From Rhodoferax sp. (GTDB lineage: Bacteria > Pseudomonadota > Gammaproteobacteria > Burkholderiales > Burkholderiaceae_C): a DNA stretch of 41,573 nucleotides. The stretch spans positions 1-41,573 of the forward strand of contig JAURGS010000001.1 of NCBI GenBank assembly GCA_030833685.1, in the 5' to 3' direction. The notes below the pieces were generated by a model. The model was not told the DNA's origin and ran no database searches. It saw nothing but the letters and a program-made list of their open reading frames with translations. A program made the translations under genes and the position numbers. Of this stretch, positions 1-7,836 are shown piece by piece (position 1 is the stretch's first letter; each line of letters begins with the position of its first letter).

Positions 1-168
1 CAGGAGCTGGACAAGTTTCCCGCTCTGCAGGCGTGGCACGATCGCATCCAGGCGCGACCAGCTACCCAAAAAGCCTACGACCTGGTCAAGAAGATCAACA
101 CGAAACCGACGGTGAACGAGGCCTCTCGCCAATTGTTGTTTGGGCAGGATGCCAGCAGCGTGCGCTAG
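1..168 (+). CDS. Glutathione S-transferase, C-terminal end (5' truncated)
   Basis: The frame is open from the first base and ends at TAG 166-168, leaving 55 residues. The peptide begins QELDKFPALQAWHDRIQARP and continues to a stretch starting ATQKAYDLV. A phenylalanine-proline turn, a tryptophan helix and 'ARPA.QKA' are typical of the last helices of the all-alpha C-terminal domain of bacterial glutathione S-transferases. The N-terminal thioredoxin-fold, glutathione-binding part lies outside the window, so class and substrate cannot be told. The gene converges on the M48 protease gene that follows. Confidence 0.7.
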   Translation, partial: QELDKFPALQAWHDRIQARPATQKAYDLVKKINTKPTVNEASRQLLFGQDASSVR

Positions 169-215
169 CCGCGCCGCCCTGGAGGCAGCGCCGCATATGC
201 GGGGCACCTACGGAC

Positions 216-1211
216 TCAATTGACCCAACTGTCCAGTCTTTGCTTTAAGGGGACGGATGGGCCCGTGGACGTGAGGCCGTCGAGTTGGGTACCCATCGCA
301 GCTTCGACCTGGCTGAGTCGCAAGAGGGTGGCCGGGTGGGTGCTCAGGAGCAATTCAAACGCACCGTCCTGGGACGAGCGCGTTTGCAAACCTTGCAGGG
401 CCGCGACCAGACCGTAGGGGTCAAAGCCTGCGCGAGCCACCAGCGTGATGCCGCGCCGGTCGGCGTCGAACTCGTCTTGCTGGCTGAGGCCTTTGGTGTA
501 GACCTCGCGGCCCAGGTTGATCAACCGCTCAGAAAATCCCGCAGGCATTTTTTTCTGCAGCCGGTTCGCTACCAGTTGACCCAGCAGCCCGCTGCGCGCT
601 GACTTCTGCAGAGCCACCAAATGGTGTTTGTCGACCACATGGATCACCTCATGGGCCAGAATGGCCGCCAGCTCAGATTCGTCCTGCACACGGTTGATCA
701 AACCCCGGGTGACAAAGACAAAACCACCTGGCGCGGCGAAGGCGTTGTAGCCCTGGTCGTCAAGCACGGCGAAAGTCCAGGGCAGTTGTGGACGGCTGGA
801 ATGCAGGCTGATCCAACGCCCCAGCCGATTGACATACTGTTGCCGTTTGCGGTCGGGATCCAGCGGTTTTGCGCCCAGCAAAATTGACGACAGCTGCCGG
901 CCAATTTCAATTTCGCGCGGCTCATCAATATCTGTCAGGGAGTCGCTCAGGAGCTTGACCAGATCCTCGTCGCCCGTGGCGCTTTTGGCTGGTTTGTCAA
1001 CCAGCAGTTCTCCCACCAGATCGGCAGGTGATTTGTTTTTCCCAGGCTTGCCAGGGTTCATGAGATTGTCGAACAGGCTGTTGAGTGCTTTGGAGGCGTC
1101 TTGTGCGCTGGCCAGGCCAGACAAGCCCAAGCTCAGCAAGCCAATCGTGCTCCATAACGCCAGCTTTGTACGCAGCGCTGTGGCATTGAATTCAGTTGGA
1201 TACGACATCAT
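216..1211 (-). CDS. M48 family metalloprotease, exported
   Basis: This 331-residue protein has an N-terminal hydrophobic segment (about residues 16-35, ending LASAQ) that looks like a signal peptide, so it should act in the periplasm. The zinc motif HEVIH lies at residues 187-191 and the third ligand is probably Glu247 in EFDAD, which together define peptidase family M48. Members such as BepA and LoiP help outer-membrane protein quality control, but this one lacks the TPR tail of BepA. Its ATG overlaps the stop of the SH3-domain gene by four bases, so the two are probably translationally coupled. A second ATG at 1208 is equally possible. Family is confident; substrate is unknown. Confidence 0.88.
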   Translation of the reverse strand: MMSYPTEFNATALRTKLALWSTIGLLSLGLSGLASAQDASKALNSLFDNLMNPGKPGKNKSPADLVGELLVDKPAKSATGDEDLVKLLSDSLTDIDEPREIEIGRQLSSILLGAKPLDPDRKRQQYVNRLGRWISLHSSRPQLPWTFAVLDDQGYNAFAAPGGFVFVTRGLINRVQDESELAAILAHEVIHVVDKHHLVALQKSARSGLLGQLVANRLQKKMPAGFSERLINLGREVYTKGLSQQDEFDADRRGITLVARAGFDPYGLVAALQGLQTRSSQDGAFELLLSTHPATLLRLSQVEAAMGTQLDGLTSTGPSVPLKQRLDSWVN

Positions 1212-1771
1212 GGCGACTGCGCGGAGCCAGCAGGTGGTGGTGGGACGGGTAGCTCAGCGACCTGGCGTGCGCGAAGGCCTAGCTGCGCGGCAAAAGCGCG
1301 GGCGTTTTGGTCGCTGGCCCGGTAGCCTTGTGCGCGGGTGAGTTCGGCAGGATTGGGTTGGGCGTTGGCAATCTCCTCAGCGCCCAGACCCCGAATGCCC
1401 AGGGTTGCTGTCGCACCGCCTGCGGGCTTTTTGGCGCCAGCGCCGAAAAGACTGGTGAGCCCCCGCAGGGCATCGGTGGCGGCGTTGCCAGCGGCGTTGG
1501 GCGGCGCGTTCTCAGTAGCACCGATGTCAAACATGCGTACCCAGCCTGTTTGATCCTGCGCGGTCTTGATCTGAACATATGCACCTTGACGCTCCTGCAG
1601 GCGTAGCACTTGTGAGCCGGCCTCCAACTGGCGCAAGACGGCGCCGTCAGCGGATGCTTCCTGCCTGAGCTCGGTCGCCTTTAAAACCTGCATGGTCTGC
1701 GACCAGGCACTTTGCAGCCCCAAGGCCATGATCAGTGCGCTCAGCTTCACCAGCATGTGCACGCCTTTCAT
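1208..1771 (-). CDS. Secreted SH3-domain protein
   Basis: This 187-residue protein has a short N-terminal hydrophobic signal (about residues 6-24, ending SAWSQ). A bacterial SH3 region follows (about 27-85), with the typical start 'ATELRQEASADGAVLRQLEAG' pattern and the 'GWVRMFDI' end. The rest is Ala/Pro/Gly-rich and low in complexity. Bacterial SH3 domains often bind cell-wall peptides. It overlaps the thioesterase gene upstream (stop there, ATG here) and the M48 protease gene downstream, each by four bases, so the three are one transcription unit. A role as periplasmic partner of the protease is inferred from context only. Confidence 0.75.
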   Translation of the reverse strand: MKGVHMLVKLSALIMALGLQSAWSQTMQVLKATELRQEASADGAVLRQLEAGSQVLRLQERQGAYVQIKTAQDQTGWVRMFDIGATENAPPNAAGNAATDALRGLTSLFGAGAKKPAGGATATLGIRGLGAEEIANAQPNPAELTRAQGYRASDQNARAFAAQLGLRARQVAELPVPPPPAGSAQSP

Positions 1772-2223
1772 GTCTTGGCCTCAAAGCATGAGGCCTGATC
1801 AACCCTCACGCCAGGCGCTCCCTCCGTTAAGCGGCGCTTGAACTCGTCGCTCAAGGTCACTTTTTGGTGCGACTGGGCATGCACCATAACGTAGACCAAC
1901 TCGGCCTGCGCAAGCGCTTTGTCGTCTTGCGCCTGCGCATAACGAATATGCAGGGAAAAAGAGGTGTTTCCAACTTTTGCGGGTGTGATTTGCAGTACCA
2001 CAACGTCATCAAAGCGCGCGGGCGCACGCCAGTCGATGGCAAAGCGTACAACCTGGGTATCCAGGTTTTGAGCCAGCAAAGCCTTGACCCCGCCGAACAG
2101 GCAGCGCAGGTATTCGGTGACGGCCAGATCGGCGTAATCGGCGTAACGGGCGTTGAAAACGACTTGCTGTGCATCGCATTCGCCGTAGCGCACGCGGAGT
2201 CGGAATTCAAATGGCGAGGACAT
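1768..2223 (-). CDS. Acyl-CoA thioesterase, 4HBT/YbgC-like hotdog protein
   Basis: This 151-residue protein has the hotdog-fold length and the N-terminal pattern VRYGECDAQQVVFNARYADY. That corresponds to the '(Y)..(T)D..G.V.(N)..Y..Y' catalytic stretch of 4-hydroxybenzoyl-CoA thioesterase/YbgC proteins, with Asp17 in the catalytic position. Such enzymes hydrolyse acyl-CoA thioesters in the cytoplasm. I chose the ATG at 2223 because the family begins a few residues before this motif. A longer open frame to 2514 overlaps the DUF924 gene and gives an unrelated N-terminus. It is the middle gene of a minus-strand run. The acyl substrate cannot be inferred. Confidence 0.85.
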   Translation of the reverse strand: MSSPFEFRLRVRYGECDAQQVVFNARYADYADLAVTEYLRCLFGGVKALLAQNLDTQVVRFAIDWRAPARFDDVVVLQITPAKVGNTSFSLHIRYAQAQDDKALAQAELVYVMVHAQSHQKVTLSDEFKRRLTEGAPGVRVDQASCFEAKT

Positions 2224-2254
2224 GATGATCTGCTGTGGGACTGGACAAGTAAGT

Positions 2255-2806
2255 TTAAAAGCTCGAACCAGGCTGCTTGAGAAACTCGATTTCCTGCGGT
2301 GACGAAATCCGACCGAGTACCGCGTTGCGATGGGGGTACCGACCGAACTGGTCGATGATGGCCTTATGACGCATTTCAAAGTCCAAATTTGACGCGGGCG
2401 TGTGCTCGGCGAACAAGGCCACAGCTCTTTCGTGGATCGCTCTGGATTCGCTGTGCATCCAGGGCATGAGCAAGAAGACCCTCTGATTGGTACTGAGTTG
2501 CGCCAAAGCCCCACTCGCTACGGCTATCTGCGACAAAGCCAGCGCTAAAGGGTCTTGCGCAAACGCTGCGGCCTGACCGCGGTAGACCTGGCGCGAGAAC
2601 TGATCAAGAACAATGATTTCGGCCAGGCGCCCCTGCGCGCTTTCCCGCCAGCTGTCGAGTTCGCTGGCTGCAGCCTGGCGCAAGACCTGGCCAAATCGTT
2701 GGCGGATTTGCTCGTCAAGCTGCGGGCTGCCTTTCCACCAGGCAGCGGGTTCGAGCTCCTCAAACCAAAATGTCAAGACGGATTGGTATGGCGTGGAATC
2801 GGTCAT
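2255..2806 (-). CDS. DUF924 family protein
   Basis: This 183-residue protein begins near 'VLTFWFEELEPAAWW' and contains 'IIVLDQFSRQVYRG', 'MPWMHSES' and a C-terminal 'RYPHRNAVLGR'. These are the conserved blocks of DUF924, a helical TPR-like family of unknown biochemical role that is widespread in Proteobacteria. The length matches the family. It is the first gene of a minus-strand group with the thioesterase, SH3 and M48 genes (31 bases to the thioesterase ATG). No signal peptide or membrane segment is seen, so it should be cytoplasmic. Function is unknown. Confidence 0.88.
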   Translation of the reverse strand: MTDSTPYQSVLTFWFEELEPAAWWKGSPQLDEQIRQRFGQVLRQAAASELDSWRESAQGRLAEIIVLDQFSRQVYRGQAAAFAQDPLALALSQIAVASGALAQLSTNQRVFLLMPWMHSESRAIHERAVALFAEHTPASNLDFEMRHKAIIDQFGRYPHRNAVLGRISSPQEIEFLKQPGSSF

Positions 2807-2914
2807 GGTTCTTGCATGGTAACCCGCTTGTTTTGGGCCTGCGGGCCAAGCAGTGCGTATGATGCGCCGGTTTGAAATGCCAGTTGTCAGGCCTGGGGAA
2901 AAAGGTGGTCGCGT

Positions 2915-3745
2915 ATGTCAGTCTTTGAAGAACGCAAAATTGATTGCCATTGCCATGTGCTCGACCCCGCACGTTTTCCTTACGCTGCAGATGTGGCCTA
3001 CCGGCCTGTGGCGCAGGAAATTGGACCGGTGCACCAATACCTGCAGGTGATGGATGCCTATGGCATCGAGCGCGCCCTGATGGTTGCCCCAAACTCTGGC
3101 TACAACCTGGATAACCGTTGTTTGCTCGATGCATTGGAGCTGGGCCGTGGGCGTTTCAAAGGCATCGCGATCGTGGGCTTGGATGCCGACGTGCAGGACT
3201 TGCAAACGCTGCAGGCGCAAGGCGTGATTGGCGTGGCATTTAACCCGTCCTATCTGGGCGTTGATTTTTACAGCGCAGCCGAGCCGCTATTGCGCCGTAT
3301 GGCACAGCTAGACATGGTGTTGTCGCTGCAAGTGGAGCATGACCAGCTACTGGCTTTTTTGCCCATGCTGGCGCGCTCCGAGGTTCGGGTGTTGATCGAC
3401 CATTGTGGCCGGCCTGCCGCTGGTGTGGGTGTCCAGCAGGCCGGCTTTCAGGCCTTACTGGGCTGCGCATCCAGTGGTCGGGTGGCTGTCAAGCTTTCCG
3501 GTTTTCAAAAATTTTCCTTGCTACCGCCACCTTTTGATGATTGCCGGCCTTACCTGGATGCGTTGCTTGACGCATTCACTCTGGACGCCTGCCTGTGGGC
3601 GAGTGATTGGCCTTATTTGCGCCCTGCGCACCGCCTTGATGTGGGCCCTTTGCTACGCCAGGTCGAGCGTCTGCTACCCAGCATGGCGGATCGGACTCGG
3701 CTGTTTTGGGACACGCCCAAGCGCTGGTTGGGGTTTGCGAACTAG
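2915..3745 (+). CDS. Amidohydrolase, 2-pyrone-4,6-dicarboxylate hydrolase-like (COG3618)
   Basis: This 276-residue TIM-barrel hydrolase carries the metal motif HCH in 'KIDCHCHV' (residues 8-15). Further on it has 'VLIDHCGRP' and 'WASDWPYL', the histidine and aspartate blocks of the COG3618 amidohydrolases. Relatives include LigI, which opens 2-pyrone-4,6-dicarboxylate in protocatechuate 4,5-cleavage, and lactonases for sugar acids. An AAGGTGG-like ribosome site precedes the ATG. It stands alone on the plus strand and converges with the IclR gene 30 bases on. With an IclR regulator and a Liv-type importer nearby, a role in catabolism of an aromatic-derived acid or lactone is plausible, but unproven. 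Confidence 0.8.
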   Translation: MSVFEERKIDCHCHVLDPARFPYAADVAYRPVAQEIGPVHQYLQVMDAYGIERALMVAPNSGYNLDNRCLLDALELGRGRFKGIAIVGLDADVQDLQTLQAQGVIGVAFNPSYLGVDFYSAAEPLLRRMAQLDMVLSLQVEHDQLLAFLPMLARSEVRVLIDHCGRPAAGVGVQQAGFQALLGCASSGRVAVKLSGFQKFSLLPPPFDDCRPYLDALLDAFTLDACLWASDWPYLRPAHRLDVGPLLRQVERLLPSMADRTRLFWDTPKRWLGFAN

Positions 3746-3775
3746 CGGCAGCCAGTACCCTGTAGCGCATCGCGT

Positions 3776-4534
3776 CTAAAGCATAGGCATCAGGGCAAGC
3801 GCAGTTTCACGCAACAAGGGCAGCACGCGTCGCACGGCCTGCGCTGGCGACTCATTCTGGATCAGCATACTCACGCTCAAGGCTGCCAACACGGTTCCCT
3901 TGTGGTCACGCAGCGGGACCGCTACGCCGCGGTAGTTGGGGTCGAGTTGGCGCTCAGACAGACACCAGTCTTGTTCTCGAATGGTGGCCATGTCTTGGCG
4001 CATCGCTTGGGGGTCGGTGATGGTGTAAGAGCTGAACGTTGTCAGCGGACTTGATTGCAGCCAATCGTCTACGTATTTTGGGCCTTGCAAGGCGATTAAC
4101 AACATGCCTGAAGCGGTGGTGTGCGCCGGTACCCGGGCACCCAGGGCAAAGCTGGTATTCATGCTTCGGTTTTGACCGTTTCGCGCCACATAGACCACGT
4201 CGTAGCCATCAAGCACAGCCACGAAAGAAATTTCCTGGGTGCCAACGGCGACTCTTTGCAAGGACGGTTGCACCAGACGGGGCAGGCGGGCTGACTCCAG
4301 GTAGGCCTGGCCCAGGCGCATCACCTTCGGTGTCAGCCAGTAAAGCTTGCCGTCGCTGGCGGCGTAGCCCAGATGCTGCAGGGTGAGCAAATAACGCCGA
4401 GCAGCGGTTCGGGTCAGTCCGCAGCGTTGGCTAACCTGGCTGGCGGTTAACCGTGAATGTGCCTCGTCGAAGGCCTGAATCAAGGACAAGCCTTTGTCTA
4501 GACCAGCAATCCAGTCTCGTCGGTGTAGGCTCAT
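3776..4534 (-). CDS. IclR family transcriptional regulator (PobR/PcaU-like)
   Basis: The protein is 252 residues from the ATG at 4534; a GTG at 4564 would add ten. It has an N-terminal winged helix-turn-helix ('LTASQVSQRCGLTRTAARRY', then a wing) and a C-terminal effector domain with 'VYVARNGQNRSMN', 'GARVPAHTTASGMLLIAL' and 'GVAVPLRDHKG', all typical of IclR proteins. This branch contains regulators of aromatic-acid catabolism such as PobR, PcaU and PcaR, which respond to small aromatic or dicarboxylic effectors. The gene is divergent from the Liv-type importer. The palindromes in the shared region suggest that it controls the importer and itself. Confidence 0.88.
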   Translation of the reverse strand: MSLHRRDWIAGLDKGLSLIQAFDEAHSRLTASQVSQRCGLTRTAARRYLLTLQHLGYAASDGKLYWLTPKVMRLGQAYLESARLPRLVQPSLQRVAVGTQEISFVAVLDGYDVVYVARNGQNRSMNTSFALGARVPAHTTASGMLLIALQGPKYVDDWLQSSPLTTFSSYTITDPQAMRQDMATIREQDWCLSERQLDPNYRGVAVPLRDHKGTVLAALSVSMLIQNESPAQAVRRVLPLLRETALALMPML

Positions 4535-4568
4535 GGTGGAAATGTCCAGATCATGCCGGTGCACGAGG

Positions 4569-4615
4569 GATTACCCTGTAATCGTTTGATTATCGAACAA
4601 TTTTGTTCGTTAATC
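4569..4615. promoter_or_regulatory. Two palindromes, candidate IclR operator
   Basis: Two dyads lie between the IclR gene and the importer. The first is GATTAC-CCT-GTAATC at 4569-4583. The second, at 4588-4615, has a core of CGAACAA, two bases, TTGTTCG, extended by GATTA on the left and TAATC on the right after one mismatched position each side. Both therefore share GATTA/TAATC arms. IclR-family regulators commonly bind such dyads in the divergent region beside their own gene. The position fits joint control of both units. Binding itself is inferred. Confidence 0.6.
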
Positions 4616-4735
4616 GCGCATATGAGGAGATTTTCCTCGCCAGAGAACTTGTGCTCACTTAAAGTCCACACACCTTGCATCTCCCACGGTTGGTGCAGGT
4701 CGTTTTTCTTTGACCCAGAACCAGGAGATTTACCC

Positions 4736-5866
4736 ATGAAACATGCCACTTTCAAACTTGTTGCTCTGGCGGGCTTGTTGGCCCTTGGCGGCTTAGCCCA
4801 GGCTCAGGCGATCAAGATCGCCAACATCGTCGAACTCTCGGGCCCTGGCACCACCTCAGGTACCTTTTTTGACAACGGTGTGAAGCTGGCGGTCAAAGAA
4901 ATCAACGCAGCGGGCGGTATTTTGGGTAAACAGATTGATCTGACATCGGAAGACACCCAGACCAATCCGGGTGTGGCCAAAGGCTTGACTCAAAAAGCGG
5001 TTGACAACAATGTATTCGCGATATTTGGCCCGGTGTACAGCGGCTCGATCATGGTTTCAATGGCTGAGAGCAAACGCGCCAAAGTGCCCAACTTCACTGG
5101 CGGCGAGGGCGCAGCCGTGACCCAGCAGGGCAACCCCTATGTGTTTCGCACCTCGTTTGGTCAAAGCGTGTCCTTCCCCAAGGTGGCACGTTACATCAAC
5201 CAGAAATCCAAGAACCTGGTGGTGATCTATGTGAACAATGACTTTGGTAAAGGCGGGCGCGACACCATTCGTAAATTGCTCGATGGCAGCCCAACCAAGA
5301 TCGTCGTCGACATCTCGACAGACCAGGGCCAGGTGGATTTTTCTGCTGCGGTTTTGCAAGCCAAGCGCAGCAACGCGGATGCCATGTTTGCTTACGTGAA
5401 CGAAGAAGAATCGGCTCGTCTGTTGCGTGAGTTGCGCAAACAAGGCTGGGACAAGCCCATTATTGGCGAGACGACGCTGACCGGACAGAAAGTGATTGAG
5501 CTCGCTGGTGATGCCGCCAACGGCGCCATGGCCCACGTGGGTCTGACCGTCGAGGCGCCACAGCTGAAGGGCTTTGGCGACAAGTACAAGGCGGCCTACA
5601 ACTCGGTTCCTGATCACAACGGCGTGAAGGGCTATATGGGTATGTACACCTTGAAGGCAGCGATCGACAAAGTGGGCAAGCTCGATCGTGAGGCAGTGGC
5701 CGCCGCCTTGCGCAACACCTGCTACGACGCCAAAGCCAACCCCGGCATTCTGATGAGCGTTTGCTATGACGACAAAGGCGACCTCGACCGTGAGAGCTTC
5801 ATGGTGCAGGTCAAGGCAGGCCGCGGTGAGGTCGTAGAGACGTTACCTCCCCTGGGCAAGAAATAA
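4736..5866 (+). CDS. ABC transporter substrate-binding protein, Liv/HAA type
   Basis: This 376-residue protein begins with a signal peptide (about residues 1-23, ending GLAQAQA). It then has the type I periplasmic binding fold of the Leu/Ile/Val-binding family: 'IKIANIVELSGPG', 'AVKEINAAGGILGKQI', 'EDTQTNPGVAKG', 'FGPVYSGSIM'. AGGAGA ends eight bases before the ATG, which fixes the start; an in-frame upstream extension lacks a signal peptide. It is the first gene of the importer operon and lies divergent from the IclR gene. Relatives bind branched-chain amino acids, amides or aromatic acids, and I cannot tell which from sequence alone. The context favours an aromatic or related acid. Confidence 0.88.
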   Translation: MKHATFKLVALAGLLALGGLAQAQAIKIANIVELSGPGTTSGTFFDNGVKLAVKEINAAGGILGKQIDLTSEDTQTNPGVAKGLTQKAVDNNVFAIFGPVYSGSIMVSMAESKRAKVPNFTGGEGAAVTQQGNPYVFRTSFGQSVSFPKVARYINQKSKNLVVIYVNNDFGKGGRDTIRKLLDGSPTKIVVDISTDQGQVDFSAAVLQAKRSNADAMFAYVNEEESARLLRELRKQGWDKPIIGETTLTGQKVIELAGDAANGAMAHVGLTVEAPQLKGFGDKYKAAYNSVPDHNGVKGYMGMYTLKAAIDKVGKLDREAVAAALRNTCYDAKANPGILMSVCYDDKGDLDRESFMVQVKAGRGEVVETLPPLGKK

Positions 5867-5880
5867 ACCTCGCACGCGAC

Positions 5881-5906
5881 GATGCTGAGGCTTTGGCCTC
5901 AGCATC
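5881..5906 (+). terminator. Strong hairpin after the binding-protein gene
   Basis: A perfect 11-base stem, GATGCTGAGGC and GCCTCAGCATC, encloses the loop TTTG fifteen bases after the stop codon of the binding-protein gene. Only a short T run (TTTG) follows, so it is more likely a partial terminator or a 3' mRNA stabiliser than a full stop. Such hairpins allow more binding protein than membrane subunits to be made from one operon. Confidence 0.6.
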
Positions 5907-5980
5907 TTTGCAGACCAGGTGACCTTAGGCATTGGCCTTGTTGAGCGCTGGGTGCATTTTTTTGTTGCCTTACTCGCCGC

Positions 5981-6856
5981 ATGAGTGACTTTATTCAACT
6001 GGTGATCAGTGGAATGGCAACCGGCGCTATCTACGCGCTGGTGGCACTTGGCTTCACGTTGCTTTGGCAGGCCTCGGGCACGATCAATTTTGCCCAGGGC
6101 GAGTTCGTCATGGTTCCCGCCATCACGATGGTGATACTGATTCATTCGGGTCTGTCGACCTGGGTCAGTTTTGCCATGGCTTGCGTGCTGGGTGTCGTGG
6201 TGCTGGGCTGGGCGTTCAAGCGTGGCCTGGTTGATCCCCTGTTCAAGTTTGGGATGATGCCTATTGTTGTGGCAACCATCGGCCTGTCATTTGTGCTGCG
6301 CAATGGCGTTCGCGCCGGTTACAGCGCCGAGCCGATGCCGTTTCCCATGGTTTTTCCAGAGCAGGTGTACCGCTTCGGTGGCCTGGTGATCTCGGCCAGT
6401 GACATCGGAATACTGGTGATGGCGATGTTGCTGATCCTGGGCACTCAGGCTTTCATGAGCAAGACCGTGACTGGGCGCGCCATGCAGGCAGTCGCGCAAA
6501 ACACAGAGAGTGCCACGGTGCTGGGCATTAATGTGCCGCGCATGATTTTCTACACCTTCGCCATCAATGCGTTGTTGGCCGCATCTGCCGCGCTGCTGGT
6601 GACCCCGATTTACCTGGCCAAATTTGACATGGGTGAGTTGCTTGGGACCAAGGCTTTTTTCGCAGCGATTATTGGCGGCTTTAGCAATTCGCGCGGTGCC
6701 TTGCTGGGCGGCCTGCTGGTTGGCGTTTGTGAGAACCTGGCCGCAGCCTATATCTCTCCGGCCTACAAAGATGCAGTGGCTTTGCTGATTTTCATGGTGG
6801 TGATCCTGTTTCGGCCGCAGGGGTTGCTCGGGCGCAAAGAGGAGCGCAAGGTATGA
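5981..6856 (+). CDS. livH: Branched-chain amino acid-type ABC transporter permease, LivH family
   Basis: This 291-residue, very hydrophobic protein opens with 'GMATGAIYALVALGFTLLWQASGTINFAQGEF', the hallmark of LivH permeases. It also has the cytoplasmic coupling region 'GRAMQAVAQNTESATVLGINV' and the C-terminal 'GGFSNSRGALLGGLLVG'. With LivM it forms the inner-membrane channel of a HAA-type importer. It starts 114 bases after the binding-protein gene, downstream of the hairpin, and its stop overlaps the LivM start by four bases. The symbol reflects the family; the substrate may not be branched-chain amino acids. Confidence 0.9.
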   Translation: MSDFIQLVISGMATGAIYALVALGFTLLWQASGTINFAQGEFVMVPAITMVILIHSGLSTWVSFAMACVLGVVVLGWAFKRGLVDPLFKFGMMPIVVATIGLSFVLRNGVRAGYSAEPMPFPMVFPEQVYRFGGLVISASDIGILVMAMLLILGTQAFMSKTVTGRAMQAVAQNTESATVLGINVPRMIFYTFAINALLAASAALLVTPIYLAKFDMGELLGTKAFFAAIIGGFSNSRGALLGGLLVGVCENLAAAYISPAYKDAVALLIFMVVILFRPQGLLGRKEERKV

Positions 6857-7836
6857 GCCCCCTGCGCCTCGTTCTTTGGGTGCTGGCGCTGGGGCTGATG
6901 TTGCTGGCCCCCCTGTTTTTAAAGAATTACGGCATCCATCTGTTCACCACCTGGCTGGTGTTCACGATTGCCGTGATGGGACTGAACCTGACGGTCGGAT
7001 ATGCCGGGCAAAAGTCATTGGGCCACGCCGCTTTTTTTGGTATCGGCGCCTATACCGTTGCGATCCTGATGAAAGCAGGTATCAGTTTTTGGCTGGCCTT
7101 GCCCGCAGGTGGCCTGATCTGCTTTGTGGTCGGGTTGGGCCTGGGTTTTCCAGCGCTGCGTGTGCAAACGATTTACCTAGCGTTTGCCACACTGGGATTT
7201 AATACCGCGGTTTGGCTGTTTTTGCGTAACGAAGAGTGGCTAACTGGCGGCACGTTTGGCATCAACAACATCGCCCGGCCCTTTATTGGCAGCTACAGCG
7301 TCGACGGTAACCTGCCCTACTACTACCTGGTGCTGGTTTTTATGCTGATCATGGCGTTGTTGCTGGCTGGCTTGTTGCATTCGCCATGGGGAAAGGCGTT
7401 CAAGGCGCTCAGGGACAACCCTATCCGTGCTGAGAGTCTTGGTATCGATACCCGCGCTTACACCCTGCTGAGCTTTGCAATTGGTTCAACGTATGCCGGC
7501 ATTGCGGGTGGCTTGTACGCTTGCTTGGTCGGCTTTATTGATCCTGCGCCATTCACCGTGGGCAACTCGATCATGATGTACTTGATGGTGGTCGTTGGTG
7601 GCCCTGGGTATTTCTTTGGGCCAGCACTGGGCTCGATCGTTGGCGTGATCCTGCCCGAGTGGCTGCGATTCGCGCAGGCCTGGTACCTCACGGTCTTTGG
7701 GGCTGCTGTGGTTGCCTTGATGATTTGGCTGCCTGATGGATTGCTCAGCCTGCCTGAGCGCTTGCGCGCTCGCCGGCTTGCACGAGAAGCTTCGGTCCAG
7801 CGCGCCGCTCAGACATCCGTGGTGCGCCAGCCATGA
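6853..7836 (+). CDS. livM: Branched-chain amino acid-type ABC transporter permease, LivM family
   Basis: This 327-residue membrane protein has the LivM landmarks 'AVMGLNLTVGYAGQKSLGHAAFFGIGAYT', the loop 'GKAFKALRDNPIRAESLGID' and 'YAGIAGGLYACLVGFIDP'. It is the second channel subunit of the importer. The ATG overlaps the LivH stop by four bases and its own stop overlaps the LivG start by four, indicating coupled translation and one mRNA. The basic C-terminal tail (about 30 residues, rich in Arg and Ala) is a little longer than the last membrane segment needs. Substrate specificity is not set by this subunit. Confidence 0.9.
   Translation: MSPLRLVLWVLALGLMLLAPLFLKNYGIHLFTTWLVFTIAVMGLNLTVGYAGQKSLGHAAFFGIGAYTVAILMKAGISFWLALPAGGLICFVVGLGLGFPALRVQTIYLAFATLGFNTAVWLFLRNEEWLTGGTFGINNIARPFIGSYSVDGNLPYYYLVLVFMLIMALLLAGLLHSPWGKAFKALRDNPIRAESLGIDTRAYTLLSFAIGSTYAGIAGGLYACLVGFIDPAPFTVGNSIMMYLMVVVGGPGYFFGPALGSIVGVILPEWLRFAQAWYLTVFGAAVVALMIWLPDGLLSLPERLRARRLAREASVQRAAQTSVVRQP

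Noticed and set aside
191..202. Perfect palindrome CCGCATATGCGG between the first two genes
   Set aside because: It is short, has no T tract and would form only a small hairpin. It is not convincing as a terminator or operator without comparison.
2224..2514. Thioesterase starting at 2514 (248 residues)
   Set aside because: The extra 97 residues overlap the DUF924 gene in another frame and precede the conserved hotdog start, so the ATG at 2223 is preferred.
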